A DNA stretch of 64,000 nucleotides from Aedoeadaptatus ivorii (GCF_030815095.1 NZ_JAUSWF010000006.1:1-64000); one strand, 5' to 3'. Positions 25,844-35,557 are shown, counted from the stretch's first letter. The notes: generated by a model from the letters alone, not told the origin. Numbers and translations are program-made.

Positions 25844-26743
25844 ATGAAGACAAACCGTTTTGCTTTGATGATCGCGATTTTTGCCCTGCTGCTCCCCGCA
25901 CATTTTGCCGAGGCCAAGGGCACAACCGCTGGGGAGGGTACGGACGGCGCACGGCGGCAACACTTGCTTCGAAATACAGAGGTAAAGGATGACGGCCAGT
26001 CCCTGACCTACGGAGATTTCGGGCAGATTCTCTATAATTTGGTATACGAGGAAGAAAACACCGAGATCCAAAAGATGGCGAAAGATCGAAAAGAAGGCGA
26101 GGGGTTGAGCTGGCTCAAGGCGCTTTCTTTGGCGAAAGACGATATCTCTGCCGAAGATCCGGTCTCGAGAATCGAGGGAATCTATGTCCTATACGGCCTA
26201 TTTAATCGCCTGAGCGATACGCCCGATATAAAGCAGGATCCGAATTTCGACTTTAAGGATTACGAAAAGATCGGGATCCCCTATAAGATCCCCTTGGCCT
26301 GGGTGCAAAGAGAAGGCTTATTTATCGGCAATGGAAAGGGAGAGATTCAGCCGGATGCGCCCCTTACGGCGAACGATCTCTCGCACGTTCTCCGTCGCGG
26401 CGAAGCGCTGTATAAGGGGAAAAATATCGTGAGACCCGTCTACTTCAACGCCTATGAGATCGAGAAGATCGAAGTGGAGAGCGCGCGGAAGCTCGGCGTA
26501 AAGATGGTATATACCGGCGCCGACTATATTGATGCGATGCGCGAAATTGTAAACGGCTATCGGGGAAGCGCCACCTACGCGCCGAGCGACGGCTGGGAAG
26601 ATCGCATTACGGTCTATACCGCAGCGGGCGGGCACTTTTCTTATGAAGTTGCGGGCGATGTCCTCGTGCATCGGGGAATGGTCACAAAGGATAGGGCAAA
26701 CGAGAAGTCCTACGCGGCACTGCGAGAGTATTTGATGCCGTAG
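25844..26743 (+). CDS. Secreted protein with degenerate S-layer-homology-like repeats
   Basis: A 299-residue protein with a signal peptide (hydrophobic residues about 6-20, cleavage probably near AEA-KG). Residues about 55-185 contain SLH-like helix patterns: LTYGDFGQILYNLVYE, DPVSRIEGIYVLYGLFNRL, and WVQREGLFIGNGKGEIQPDAPLTANDLSHVLRR. The last of these resembles an SLH 'G.G.F.P...ltR.e' unit. SLH domains attach proteins to secondary wall polymers. The C-terminal ~100 residues are unrecognised. TAGGAGGAG precedes the ATG. A strong terminator follows. Confidence 0.6.
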   Translation: MKTNRFALMIAIFALLLPAHFAEAKGTTAGEGTDGARRQHLLRNTEVKDDGQSLTYGDFGQILYNLVYEEENTEIQKMAKDRKEGEGLSWLKALSLAKDDISAEDPVSRIEGIYVLYGLFNRLSDTPDIKQDPNFDFKDYEKIGIPYKIPLAWVQREGLFIGNGKGEIQPDAPLTANDLSHVLRRGEALYKGKNIVRPVYFNAYEIEKIEVESARKLGVKMVYTGADYIDAMREIVNGYRGSATYAPSDGWEDRITVYTAAGGHFSYEVAGDVLVHRGMVTKDRANEKSYAALREYLMP

Positions 26744-26747
26744 GGAA

Positions 26748-26793
26748 GAATATAAACAACCCGTCGAGGGAACTCGGCGGGTTGTTTATATTC
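26748..26793. terminator. Long bidirectional-looking terminator
   Basis: A perfect 16-bp inverted repeat, GAATATAAACAACCCG (26748-26763) against CGGGTTGTTTATATTC (26778-26793), with CGAG/CTCG inside. The A-rich and T-rich arms would let it terminate on both strands. Confidence 0.88.
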
Positions 26794-27080
26794 TATAATA
26801 ATTATCTATCTCGGGAAAATGCCATCTATTTGACGAATGATTGGGAAAAGATGAGAAAAGGGCGATGTATTCTTACCATTTCGGGTATATTTTGTATCGC
26901 AGGCCTCGGAGAAGGACTTCGCGACGGGAATAGAACAGAAACTGATTCTATCGCGTAAATGCAGATGTGTTTTTGCTTAAAATCGTTCTTCCGGGGTAAA
27001 CTCGTAATACAGAAATTACAGGGAGTTTTTGTCGCGCCGAAAATTTTAAGGAAAACCTTATAGATCGCGACGCGATGGTC
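26794..27080. other. Intergenic stretch without a recognised gene
   Basis: No convincing reading frame or RNA gene was seen on either strand. A weak hairpin is formed by ATAGAA and TTCTAT near 26925-26948. Another is TAAGG-AAAA-CCTTA near 27050-27062. The acyl-CoA dehydrogenase promoter begins at 27081. Confidence 0.5.
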
Positions 27081-27117
27081 TTTACACCCCCAAATGCTTG
27101 TGCTATAGTAAACTATA
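27081..27117 (+). promoter_or_regulatory. Promoter with overlapping palindrome, upstream of the acyl-CoA dehydrogenase fusion
   Basis: TTTACA at 27081-27086 and TATAGT at 27104-27109 are 17 bases apart, and the -10 is extended (TGCTATAGT). The -10 forms half of a palindrome, TATAGT-AA-ACTATA (27104-27117), which could be an operator. The 5' leader would be about 90 bases. Confidence 0.6.
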
Positions 27118-27207
27118 CTGAAGTGGTGCGGTTAATGGCCGCTGTAATTTCGTCCGCGAGCCGCCGCAGGGAATTGTAGTCGTGAAATGGATTGCAAGGA
27201 GGAAAAC

Positions 27208-29142
27208 ATGTTATTCAAAACCACCGAGGCGCATGAGGCGCTACGTAAAAAAGTGCGCGAATTCGCCGAAACCGTAGTTGCCCCCGTCGCCTTTGAGCTC
27301 GACAAAGAAAACAAGTATCCGGAAGACATCGTCGCACAGATGGGCGAGCTGGGCATTATGGGTCTGCCGACCGCCGAAGAATACGGCGGCGCCGGCGACG
27401 ATGTAATTTCTTATGCCATCGCCGTAGAAGAGCTTTCTCGCGTCGACGGCGGGGTCGGGGTCATTCTCTCCGCCCACACGTCTTTGGGCACCTACCCCAT
27501 CGACCACTACGGAACCGAAGAACAAAAACAAAAACACCTGATCCCCCTCGCCAAGGGCGAACACGTGGGCGCATTCGGCCTGACGGAGACCAACGCGGGC
27601 AGTGACGCCGGGGGAACCGAGACCACGGCGGTGCTCCAGGGCGACCACTATATCTTAAACGGTCAGAAGATTTTTATCACCAATGCACCGGCAGCTGATA
27701 CTTATATCGTATTTGCGGTGACCACCCCGGACATCGGCACCCACGGTATCAGTGCGTTCATCGTAGAAAAGGGCATGGAAGGCTTTACCTTCTCCGACCA
27801 CTATGACAAATTGGGGATCCGTTCTTCCACCACGGCGGAACTCCACTTTAACAATGTAAAGGTCCCCAAGGAAAATCTCCTCGGCAAAGAGGGCAAGGGC
27901 TTTAATATCGCCATGAGCACCCTCGACGGCGGTCGAATCGGCATCGCGGCACAGGCACTGGGGATCGCCCAAGGCGCTTACGAAAAGGCGCTGGAATACG
28001 CCAAGGAACGCGAACAGTTCGGCCAACCCATTGCGGCACAACAGGCGATTTCCTTTAAGCTCGCCGAAATGTATACCAAGATCGACGCGGCGCGCCTTTT
28101 GGTATACCGCGCGGCCGAAATGAAGACCAATGGCGAACGCTACGGTCTGCAGGCGGCAGAGGCCAAGATGTACGCCTCCGAAATCGCCCTCGAAGTCGTA
28201 AACGACGCCCTCCAAATCTACGGCGGCAGCGGCTATATGAAGGGTATGGAAGTGGAACGCGCTTATCGCGACGCCAAGATCACCACGATCTACGAAGGCA
28301 CCAACGAAATTCAACGCGTGGTCATCGCCGCCTATATCATCGGAAAGATCGCCAAGAGCGGCGGTGGCGGACGTTCTTCGAAGAAGTCGGGCAAGGGCCC
28401 CATCACGGGCGACCGCAAAAAGGAAATCTTCGACAGCGAAGACCAACGCGAAAATGTAAAGAGACTGATCGACGCGCTGAAGAAAGACGGCTACGACTTC
28501 AGCGTTGGCATCGACCTCGACACGCCGATTATCGATGCGGAACGCGTGGTCTCTATGGGCAAGGGCTTCGACGGCAATGTCGAACTCGCCAAGGACCTCG
28601 CCCGGGCATTCGGCGCCGCCATCGGCGCGTCCCGTCCCGTCGCCGAGACCGACAAGATTCTACCCTTAAACCGCTACGTCGGTATGTCCGGTCAAAAATT
28701 CGCCGGCAACCTCTATGTGGCAGCGGGCATCTCCGGTGCGGGCCAACACTTGAAGGGCATTAAAGATGCGGCCACCATCGTCGCCATCAACAATGCCTCC
28801 AACGCGAGCATCTTCAAGAACTGCGACTACGGCATCGTCGGCGACATCGAAGAGATTGCGCCCCTGATCATCGAAGAGCTGGGCACCGAAGGCAAGGATC
28901 CCGCGCCCGAAATGGTCAAGATGAAGCGACAAAAACCCAGAAAGACCGCCCCGAGAGAAGACATCTACACTTGCAAGGGCTGCGGCTACGAATACAATCC
29001 CGAAGAAGGGGACGAAGAAAACGAAATCGAACCCGGTACGCCCTTCGACAAGCTGCCCGAAGAGTATATCTGCCCCAAATGCGGGGAAGGCAAGGAAAGC
29101 TTTATCAAGGTAGAGTTCCCCGAAGACCGCGTCTTTGAATAA
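27208..29142 (+). CDS. Acyl-CoA dehydrogenase / EtfA FAD domain / rubredoxin fusion
   Basis: A 644-residue three-part flavoprotein. Residues about 1-380 are an acyl-CoA dehydrogenase, with catalytic base E363 in IYEGTNEIQR. About 395-555 match the C-terminal FAD-binding domain of electron-transfer flavoprotein alpha (GASRP, VGMSGQ, GISGAGQHL, VAINNASNASIF, DYGIVGD), but the EtfA N-terminal domain is absent. About 585-640 are a rubredoxin with iron ligands C589, C592, C622 and C625. The ATG at 27208 is chosen because AAGGAGG lies 5 bases upstream. The fusion suggests internal electron flow from substrate FAD through the second FAD to rubredoxin. Confidence 0.92.
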   Translation: MLFKTTEAHEALRKKVREFAETVVAPVAFELDKENKYPEDIVAQMGELGIMGLPTAEEYGGAGDDVISYAIAVEELSRVDGGVGVILSAHTSLGTYPIDHYGTEEQKQKHLIPLAKGEHVGAFGLTETNAGSDAGGTETTAVLQGDHYILNGQKIFITNAPAADTYIVFAVTTPDIGTHGISAFIVEKGMEGFTFSDHYDKLGIRSSTTAELHFNNVKVPKENLLGKEGKGFNIAMSTLDGGRIGIAAQALGIAQGAYEKALEYAKEREQFGQPIAAQQAISFKLAEMYTKIDAARLLVYRAAEMKTNGERYGLQAAEAKMYASEIALEVVNDALQIYGGSGYMKGMEVERAYRDAKITTIYEGTNEIQRVVIAAYIIGKIAKSGGGGRSSKKSGKGPITGDRKKEIFDSEDQRENVKRLIDALKKDGYDFSVGIDLDTPIIDAERVVSMGKGFDGNVELAKDLARAFGAAIGASRPVAETDKILPLNRYVGMSGQKFAGNLYVAAGISGAGQHLKGIKDAATIVAINNASNASIFKNCDYGIVGDIEEIAPLIIEELGTEGKDPAPEMVKMKRQKPRKTAPREDIYTCKGCGYEYNPEEGDEENEIEPGTPFDKLPEEYICPKCGEGKESFIKVEFPEDRVFE

Positions 29143-29161
29143 ACAATCTAGGAGGATGACA

Positions 29162-30391
29162 ATGTATACCGTAAGAAATATAACCGAAGACCTGTACTGG
29201 GTGGGGGCCAACGACCATAGGCTCCACCTGTTCGAAAATATTCACCCCATTCCCCGGGGCGTAAGCTACAACTCCTATCTGTTGATGGACGAAAAAACCG
29301 TCCTCTTCGACACCGTCGACTGGGCGGTATGCCGCGAGTTTTTGAATAATATCGAACACGTTCTCGACGGCAAAGATCTGGACTATATCATCATCAACCA
29401 CTTGGAGCCCGACCACGCCGCGTCTTTGGACGAAGTGCTGATGCGCTACCCCAACGCCAAGGTCATCTCCAACGAACGAGCGTTTATGATGATGCGCCAG
29501 TTCGGCTTTGCCATCGACGGCAAGGAGATCGAAGTGGCAGAAGGCGATGCCATGAGTTTCGGCAAGCACGAAATCACCTGGGTCGCCGCACCCATGGTGC
29601 ACTGGCCCGAGGCGATGGTGAGCTTTGATACGACCAACGGCGTGCTCTTTTCCGCCGACGCCTTCGGTACCTTCGGCGCCCTCGACGGCAAGCTCTTCGC
29701 CGACGAAGTCAACTTCGACCGCGACTGGCTCGACGACGCCCGCAGATACCTCACCAATATCGTTGGCAAGTACGGCTCTTTCGTACAAGATTTGCTCAAA
29801 AAAGCGAGCACCATCGACATCAAGATGATCTGCCCGCTGCACGGTCCGGTCTGGAGAGAAGACCTCGGCTACTTTATCGACAAATACGACAAATGGTCCC
29901 GCTACGAGCCCGAAGAAGAAGGGGTACTCATCGTCTACGCCTCCATGTACGGCAATACCGAGTACGCCGCCCAAACTTTGGCGACCAAGCTCTGCAAGCG
30001 CGGCATGACCAATGTCCAAATGTACGACGTATCCGACACCCACGTCAGCTATCTGGTATCCGAAGCCTTTAAGTACAGCCATATCGTATTGGCATCGGTT
30101 ACCTACAACTTGGAAATGTATCCCGTGATGCACAACTTCCTGAACGAAATCCGCATGCTCAATCTGCAAAACCGGACCGTCGGCATCATCGAAAACGGCA
30201 GCTGGGCGCCCCAAGCCGCCGGCGAAATGGAAGAATTCCTCGACGAAAAGATGAAGCTGATGGACGTCCTCTCGGGCGAGGTTTCTATCGCATCCTCCTT
30301 GAACGACTCCACGGACAAAGAACTCGAAGGCCTGGCCGATGCCATTATGGATTCCTTCGAAAAGATCCGCGAAGACAAAAAGAACGCGTAA
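29162..30391 (+). CDS. fprA: A-type flavoprotein (FprA-like diiron flavodoxin, O2/NO reductase)
   Basis: A 409-residue protein with an N-terminal metallo-beta-lactamase-fold diiron domain, ligand motif H80-x-E82-x-D84-H85 (NHLEPDHAAS), further ligands in HWPEA and LHGP, and a C-terminal flavodoxin domain with the FMN loop YASMYGNTEYAAQ. Members reduce O2 to water or NO to N2O using electrons from rubredoxin. The ATG at 29162 follows TAGGAGG; an upstream in-frame ATG lies inside the previous gene. Only 19 bases separate it from the rubredoxin-bearing fusion, so the two are probably redox partners. Confidence 0.93.
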   Translation: MYTVRNITEDLYWVGANDHRLHLFENIHPIPRGVSYNSYLLMDEKTVLFDTVDWAVCREFLNNIEHVLDGKDLDYIIINHLEPDHAASLDEVLMRYPNAKVISNERAFMMMRQFGFAIDGKEIEVAEGDAMSFGKHEITWVAAPMVHWPEAMVSFDTTNGVLFSADAFGTFGALDGKLFADEVNFDRDWLDDARRYLTNIVGKYGSFVQDLLKKASTIDIKMICPLHGPVWREDLGYFIDKYDKWSRYEPEEEGVLIVYASMYGNTEYAAQTLATKLCKRGMTNVQMYDVSDTHVSYLVSEAFKYSHIVLASVTYNLEMYPVMHNFLNEIRMLNLQNRTVGIIENGSWAPQAAGEMEEFLDEKMKLMDVLSGEVSIASSLNDSTDKELEGLADAIMDSFEKIREDKKNA

Positions 30392-30410
30392 CACCCCCTG
30401 TATTTGCCGA

Positions 30411-30436
30411 AAAGCGACCGAGAGGTCGCTTTTTTC
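30411..30436 (+). terminator. Intrinsic terminator after fprA
   Basis: AAAGCGACC (30411-30419) pairs with GGTCGCTTT (30424-30432) around a GAGA tetraloop and runs into TTTTTT. Confidence 0.92.
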
Positions 30437-30518
30437 TTGCGGCCGCCCAAGGGGCGACATCTCGGCAGAAGAAACCGGGGGCATTAATAAGAAGAAAGAT
30501 GTAAATTTATGCGGATAA

Positions 30519-30527
30519 TGTTATAAT
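30519..30527 (+). promoter_or_regulatory. Extended -10 promoter upstream of the activase gene
   Basis: TGTTATAAT at 30519-30527 is a consensus extended -10, the same nine bases as upstream of cls. No good -35 is seen. The ATG is 48 bases downstream. Confidence 0.6.
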
Positions 30528-30575
30528 CACTTACAAGCGAAACAGCAAAATAGTCAGGATGAAAGAAGGTTTTCG

Positions 30576-33500
30576 ATGCTACTCCATATGGGATTGGACG
30601 TCGGATCGACGACGGTGAAACTCGTCGTCTTAAACGGCGACCGCGAGATTCTGTATTCGACTTATCAAAGGCATTATTCCGATATGAAAAAGACCGTCAC
30701 CGAGGTGCTTACCGCGGTGTACGATCGCTATAAATACGACCGCATGACCGTAAGCGTCACCGGCAGCGGCGGCATCGCCGTCGCCGAAATGTTGGAGATC
30801 CCCTTTGTGCAGGAAGTCGTGGCGGGCACCAGAGCCATCTCCACCTTTCTGCCCGAAAGCGACGTCGCCATCGAACTCGGCGGCGAGGATTCCAAGATCA
30901 CCTATCTGAGCGGCAGTTTGGAACAGCGCATGAACAGCATCTGCGCCGGCGGAACCGGCGCCTTTATCGACCAAATGGCATCGCTGTTGAAGACCGACGC
31001 CGCCGGCATGAACGAGCTGGCGAAGGCGCACAAAAAGATCTACCCCATCGCCTCCCGCTGCGGGGTCTTTGCCAAGACCGACGTGCAGGCGCTCGTCAAC
31101 CAGGGCGCGACCCGCGCGGACATCGCGGCATCGGTCTTTCAGTCGGTGGTCAATCAGACCATTTCCAACCTCGCCTGCGGCCGGCCCATTCGCGGCAAGG
31201 TCGCCTTTTTGGGCGGGCCCCTTCACTTCCTCGACCAGCTGAAGGCACGCTTTGTCGAGACGCTGGGGCTTGCCGACGATGAGATCTTCGCCCCCGAAGA
31301 CGGGCAGCTCTTCGTCGCCTTGGGGGCGGCGCTTTCGAGCGTCGACAACGACCCCGTCTCGATGATGCGCCTCTATGCCCGGCTGGGGAAGGCCGAAGAA
31401 GTGCATGTCGACGAGGACGCGCTCCTTTCGCCGCTCTTTGCCGACGAGGCGGAACTCGAAGCCTTCCAAAAGCGTCACGCCGGAAACGATCTGCCCCGGC
31501 GGGATCTCGAGCGCTATAAAGGGCCCATCTATTTGGGGATCGACGCCGGTTCCACCACCACCAAAGTGGTGGCGCTCTCGAAAGACGACGAGGTGCTCTA
31601 CGAAGCCTACGGTTCCAACAACGGATCGCCCCTCGAAATGGTGCGGGGCTATCTCCTCGAACTCTACGACCGCATACCCGCGGACAGCTATATCGCCTCC
31701 TCCGGCGTGACCGGCTACGGGGAGGACTTTATCAAGGCGGCCTTTCACGTCGACTGCGGGGAAGTGGAGACCATCGCCCACTTCCGCGCCGCGCGCTTCT
31801 TTCAACCCGAGGTCGACTTTATCCTGGACATCGGCGGCCAGGATATGAAGGCGATGAAGGTATCGGGTGATGTGATCGAGTCGATCCTCTTAAACGAGGC
31901 GTGCTCCTCCGGCTGCGGATCCTTCCTCGAGACCTTTGCCAAGGGCGTCGAATACTCCGTCGAGGACTTTGCCGATGTGGCGCTAAAGAGCCGCGCCCCA
32001 GTGGATCTCGGCAGCCGCTGTACGGTTTTTATGAACTCCAAGGTGAAACAGGCGCAGAAAGAGGGCGCGAGCGTCGCCGACATCTCCGCCGGGCTCGCCT
32101 ATTCCGTCATTCGAAACGCCATCCAAAAGGTCATCAAGGTGCGCGATCCCCGGCGCTTGGGCAAAAATATCGTCGTACAGGGCGGCACCTTTTATAGCGA
32201 TGCGGTTCTGCGCGCCTTCGAAAAGATCACCGAACGCGAAGTGGTGCGCCCCGGCATGAGCGGCACCATGGGCGCGGTGGGCATGGCCCTTATCGCCAAA
32301 GAAAGGGGCGGCGAAAAAAGCCGCCTGCTCTCGCGCGAAAAGCTCGAAGCCTTCCGCTACGAAACCAAACACGCCCGCTGCGGCCAGTGCACCAACAACT
32401 GCGCCCTTTCGGTGCATCTCTTTGCCGACGGAACCCGCTATATCACCGGCAACCGTTGCGAACGCGGGGCGGGCATCGTACGCGACGATTCCGACGCGCT
32501 CCCCAATCTCTATGCCTATAAGCTGGCGCGCGTCTTCGACTACGACAGCCTCGAAGAATCGGCGGCATACCGGGGCACCGTGGGCATTCCCCGGGTGCTC
32601 AATATGTACGAAAACTATCCCTTCTGGCATACCTTCTTTACCCGCCTGGGCTTTCGGGTGGAACTCTCCGCCACCTCCTCGCGCACCCTGTACGAAAAGG
32701 GGCTCGAGTCCATCACCTCCGAAACCGCCTGCTACCCGGCGAAAATCACCCACGGGCACGTAGAGGATTTGGTGGAGCGGGGGATCCGGCGGATCTTTTA
32801 TCCCTCGATCTTTTACGAAGAAAAGAAGCTCGAAAACGCCGATAACACCCTCAACTGCCCGGTGGTCGCCGGCTATAGCGAGGTCATCGGCAACAATGTC
32901 GAGAGCCTTGCGAAGGAAGACGTAGAATACCTGAATCCCTTCCTCTCCTTCGACAACCGCTCCAAGCTGGTGCGCCGCTTGGCGGAGGTCTTTGTCGGCA
33001 TTCCCGAAGGCGAGATCCGATCCGCCGTAAGCGCCGCCTATGCCGAACAGGCGCGCTACCGGGACGACGTGCGCAACGAAGGCAAAAAGGCCCTGCGTTT
33101 TCTCGAAGAGACCGACACGGTGGGGATCGTACTCGCCGGCAGGCCCTACCATATCGACCCCGAGATCAATCACGGTATGCCCGAGATGATCACCGGTCTG
33201 GGCCTCGCCGTACTCAGCGAAGACGCCGTGGTAGAAGAAGAGGTCCTCGACGACAAGTTGCGGGTCCTCGACCAGTGGAACTACCATTCCCGCCTGTACC
33301 GGGCGGCGAAGATCGTCGGCGAGAGCGAACACCTGGAACTGGTGCAGCTGAACTCCTTCGGTTGCGGCATCGACGCCGTCACCACCGACCAGGTGCACGA
33401 GATCCTGGACGCCTACGGCAAGATCTACACCGTCTTAAAGATCGACGAGGTAAACAACCTGGGCGCCGCGCGCATTCGCCTGCGCTCGTTGATCCAAGCG

Positions 33501-34832
33501 GTAGAAAATCGCACCGTCGAAAAGGAAATGGAATCGATCTACGACGATCCCGTCCTCTTTACCGAGGAAATGCGGGAAACCCACACCATCCTCATTCCCC
33601 AAATGGCGCCGCTCCACTTCAAGATCTTGGAGCCCATGCTGCGGGGCGAGGGCTTCAATGTGGAGGTACTGCCCAATCTTTCCGCCCATGTGGTGGACGA
33701 GGGGCTCAAATACGTCAACAACGACGCCTGCTACCCGTCGATCTTCGTCGTGGGGCAGTTTATGGAGGCGGTTAAGAGTGGCCGCTACGACACCGACCGC
33801 CTAACGCTTTTAATGTCGCAGACCGGGGGCGCCTGCCGGGCGAGCAACTACGTTGGCTTTATTCGAAGGGCTCTCGCCGACGCGGGATACGGGCACATTC
33901 CCGTTCTGGGCGCGTCGTTTCAGGGCATCGAGCGCCACCCGGGCTTTACCTTCGGCAAGCGACAGCTGGCGCGCATCGGCAAAAAGGCGGTGCAGTGCCT
34001 GCTCTACGGCGACCTCTTGATGCGGCTCTCCAACGCCACCCGCCCTTACGAAAAGATCAAGGGAAGCGAGCGGATTCTCACCGACCGCTGGCTGGGGCTC
34101 CTCGCTTCGGATCTCACCTATTCCCGCCGGGAATTTACCGAGAACGTACGGCATATGATCGCGGAATTCGAGGCGCTCGAGGTCTCCGATGCGGTAAAAC
34201 CCAAAGTCGGCATCGTCGGCGAAATCCTCGTCAAGTACCTGCCTGAGGCGAACAACCACGTGCAGAAGCAGATCGAGGCGGAAGGCGCCGAGGTGGTGGT
34301 GCCGGATCTCACCGACTTTATGCTCTACTCCTTTAAGAACGCGCGCATCAAAAGGGCGCGCTACGGCACCTCGGCCATGTCGGCATTTTTGACCGATCTC
34401 GCCGTGGGCTATGTGGACAGCTACCGCAACATCGTGCGCGAATTGCTGCGGCCCACCCGCTACGAGGAACCGGTGGATGTCGACACCTTAATGGCCTATG
34501 CCGAGGAATTTGTCGACCTGGGCAACCAATACGGCGAAGGCTGGCTCCTCACCGCCGAAATGGTGGAACTCATCCGTTCCGGCGCGGGCAATATCGTCTG
34601 CGTGCAACCCTTCGGCTGCCTGCCCAACCACATCACCGGCAAGGGCGTCATCAAGTCGATTCGGGAGGCATATCCCATGGCGAATATCATCCCCATCGAC
34701 TTCGACGCCTCGGCATCGGCGGTCAACCAGACCAACCGGATTAAGCTGATGCTCTCGCAGGCGGACGAAAACAAATTCGCCAACGATGCCCTCGCCAAAG
34801 ACGCCCGCCGGGCGCAGGGCGCGGGAAAGTAA
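30576..34832 (+). CDS. Giant 2-hydroxyacyl-CoA dehydratase activase-type protein (two BadF/BcrA ATPase domains, DUF2229, HgdB-like)
   Basis: A 1,418-residue cytoplasmic protein. Two ASKHA ATPase domains begin with GLDVGSTTVKL (about residue 5) and LGIDAGSTTTKVVAL (about residue 320). Glycine/cysteine signatures CAGGTGAF and CSSGCGSFLE mark the Fe-S-binding activator fold. A cysteine cluster follows (CGQCTNNC, near residue 607), then DUF2229-like and HgdB/HgdC-type regions. Such proteins are usually called acyl-CoA dehydratase activases, although the exact role of these long single-chain forms is unsettled. No dehydratase subunit genes are adjacent. An alternative start is the ATG at 30588. 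Confidence 0.85.
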   Translation: MLLHMGLDVGSTTVKLVVLNGDREILYSTYQRHYSDMKKTVTEVLTAVYDRYKYDRMTVSVTGSGGIAVAEMLEIPFVQEVVAGTRAISTFLPESDVAIELGGEDSKITYLSGSLEQRMNSICAGGTGAFIDQMASLLKTDAAGMNELAKAHKKIYPIASRCGVFAKTDVQALVNQGATRADIAASVFQSVVNQTISNLACGRPIRGKVAFLGGPLHFLDQLKARFVETLGLADDEIFAPEDGQLFVALGAALSSVDNDPVSMMRLYARLGKAEEVHVDEDALLSPLFADEAELEAFQKRHAGNDLPRRDLERYKGPIYLGIDAGSTTTKVVALSKDDEVLYEAYGSNNGSPLEMVRGYLLELYDRIPADSYIASSGVTGYGEDFIKAAFHVDCGEVETIAHFRAARFFQPEVDFILDIGGQDMKAMKVSGDVIESILLNEACSSGCGSFLETFAKGVEYSVEDFADVALKSRAPVDLGSRCTVFMNSKVKQAQKEGASVADISAGLAYSVIRNAIQKVIKVRDPRRLGKNIVVQGGTFYSDAVLRAFEKITEREVVRPGMSGTMGAVGMALIAKERGGEKSRLLSREKLEAFRYETKHARCGQCTNNCALSVHLFADGTRYITGNRCERGAGIVRDDSDALPNLYAYKLARVFDYDSLEESAAYRGTVGIPRVLNMYENYPFWHTFFTRLGFRVELSATSSRTLYEKGLESITSETACYPAKITHGHVEDLVERGIRRIFYPSIFYEEKKLENADNTLNCPVVAGYSEVIGNNVESLAKEDVEYLNPFLSFDNRSKLVRRLAEVFVGIPEGEIRSAVSAAYAEQARYRDDVRNEGKKALRFLEETDTVGIVLAGRPYHIDPEINHGMPEMITGLGLAVLSEDAVVEEEVLDDKLRVLDQWNYHSRLYRAAKIVGESEHLELVQLNSFGCGIDAVTTDQVHEILDAYGKIYTVLKIDEVNNLGAARIRLRSLIQAVENRTVEKEMESIYDDPVLFTEEMRETHTILIPQMAPLHFKILEPMLRGEGFNVEVLPNLSAHVVDEGLKYVNNDACYPSIFVVGQFMEAVKSGRYDTDRLTLLMSQTGGACRASNYVGFIRRALADAGYGHIPVLGASFQGIERHPGFTFGKRQLARIGKKAVQCLLYGDLLMRLSNATRPYEKIKGSERILTDRWLGLLASDLTYSRREFTENVRHMIAEFEALEVSDAVKPKVGIVGEILVKYLPEANNHVQKQIEAEGAEVVVPDLTDFMLYSFKNARIKRARYGTSAMSAFLTDLAVGYVDSYRNIVRELLRPTRYEEPVDVDTLMAYAEEFVDLGNQYGEGWLLTAEMVELIRSGAGNIVCVQPFGCLPNHITGKGVIKSIREAYPMANIIPIDFDASASAVNQTNRIKLMLSQADENKFANDALAKDARRAQGAGK

Positions 34833-34856
34833 AACTGTATACGATGCGTCGATTGA

Positions 34857-34865
34857 TGATACAAT
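34857..34865 (+). promoter_or_regulatory. Extended -10 promoter of the Bce-type two-component genes
   Basis: TGATACAAT at 34857-34865 matches an extended -10 with one mismatch. It lies 17 bases before the chosen GTG start at 34883, so the leader would be very short. Confidence 0.4.
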
Positions 34866-34882
34866 ACCTTCGAGGTGATATC

Positions 34883-35557
34883 GTGAATCGGCGCATTTTT
34901 TTTGTGGAAGACGACAAGATCATCGCGAGACAGATCGCGAAATATCTTAGGGGATGGGGCTACGACGTAGAAGTTCCCGCCGACTTTACGCGCGTGTACG
35001 AGGCGTTTTGTGCCTACAAGCCCCATATCGTGTTGATGGACGTGGGCCTGCCGTACTACAACGGCTACCATTGGTGCAAAACCATTCGCGAAGTGTCGGA
35101 TGTGCCCATCGTCTTTCTTTCCGCCCAAGGAGAAAATATGAATATGCTGATGGCGATGGAGATGGGCGCCGACGACTATATCGTAAAGCCCTACGACCCG
35201 GCGCTGTTGCAGGCGAAGATCGCCGCGCTCTTGCGCCGCGCCTACGACTACGGCGAGCCGGAGCGGGCGCTCGTCTATGAGGGGATCGCCCTGGACGCCG
35301 ATCGCATGGAGATCCACGCCGAAGAGGGGGTGCGGGCGCTGACGAAAAACGAATACCGCATCCTGGAATTTCTCGTAAAAAACGCCGGCAAGATCGTAAG
35401 CCGCGACGAGATTATCGAGGCGATTTGGGATCGGGACGATTTCGTCGACGACAATACGCTGACGGTGAACATTATGCGGCTTCGCAAAAAACTGCGGGAA
35501 CTCGATCGTCCCGAGATCATCCGCACCAAAAAGGGCGTGGGCTACTATGTTCCGTAA
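34883..35557 (+). CDS. OmpR-family response regulator, BceR-like
   Basis: A 224-residue regulator. The receiver domain has the acidic pair EDDK near the N-terminus, the phosphorylation site D53 in LMDVGLPYYNG, and KPYD. The C-terminal winged helix (about 130-224) ends RTKKGVGYYVP. The GTG at 34883 is preferred over the ATG at 34844 because GAGGTGAT lies just before it and an extended -10 overlaps the upstream ATG. The gene overlaps the kinase gene. Next to an intramembrane-sensing kinase and an ABC ATPase gene it resembles Bce systems responding to cell-wall antibiotics. Confidence 0.88.
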   Translation: MNRRIFFVEDDKIIARQIAKYLRGWGYDVEVPADFTRVYEAFCAYKPHIVLMDVGLPYYNGYHWCKTIREVSDVPIVFLSAQGENMNMLMAMEMGADDYIVKPYDPALLQAKIAALLRRAYDYGEPERALVYEGIALDADRMEIHAEEGVRALTKNEYRILEFLVKNAGKIVSRDEIIEAIWDRDDFVDDNTLTVNIMRLRKKLRELDRPEIIRTKKGVGYYVP

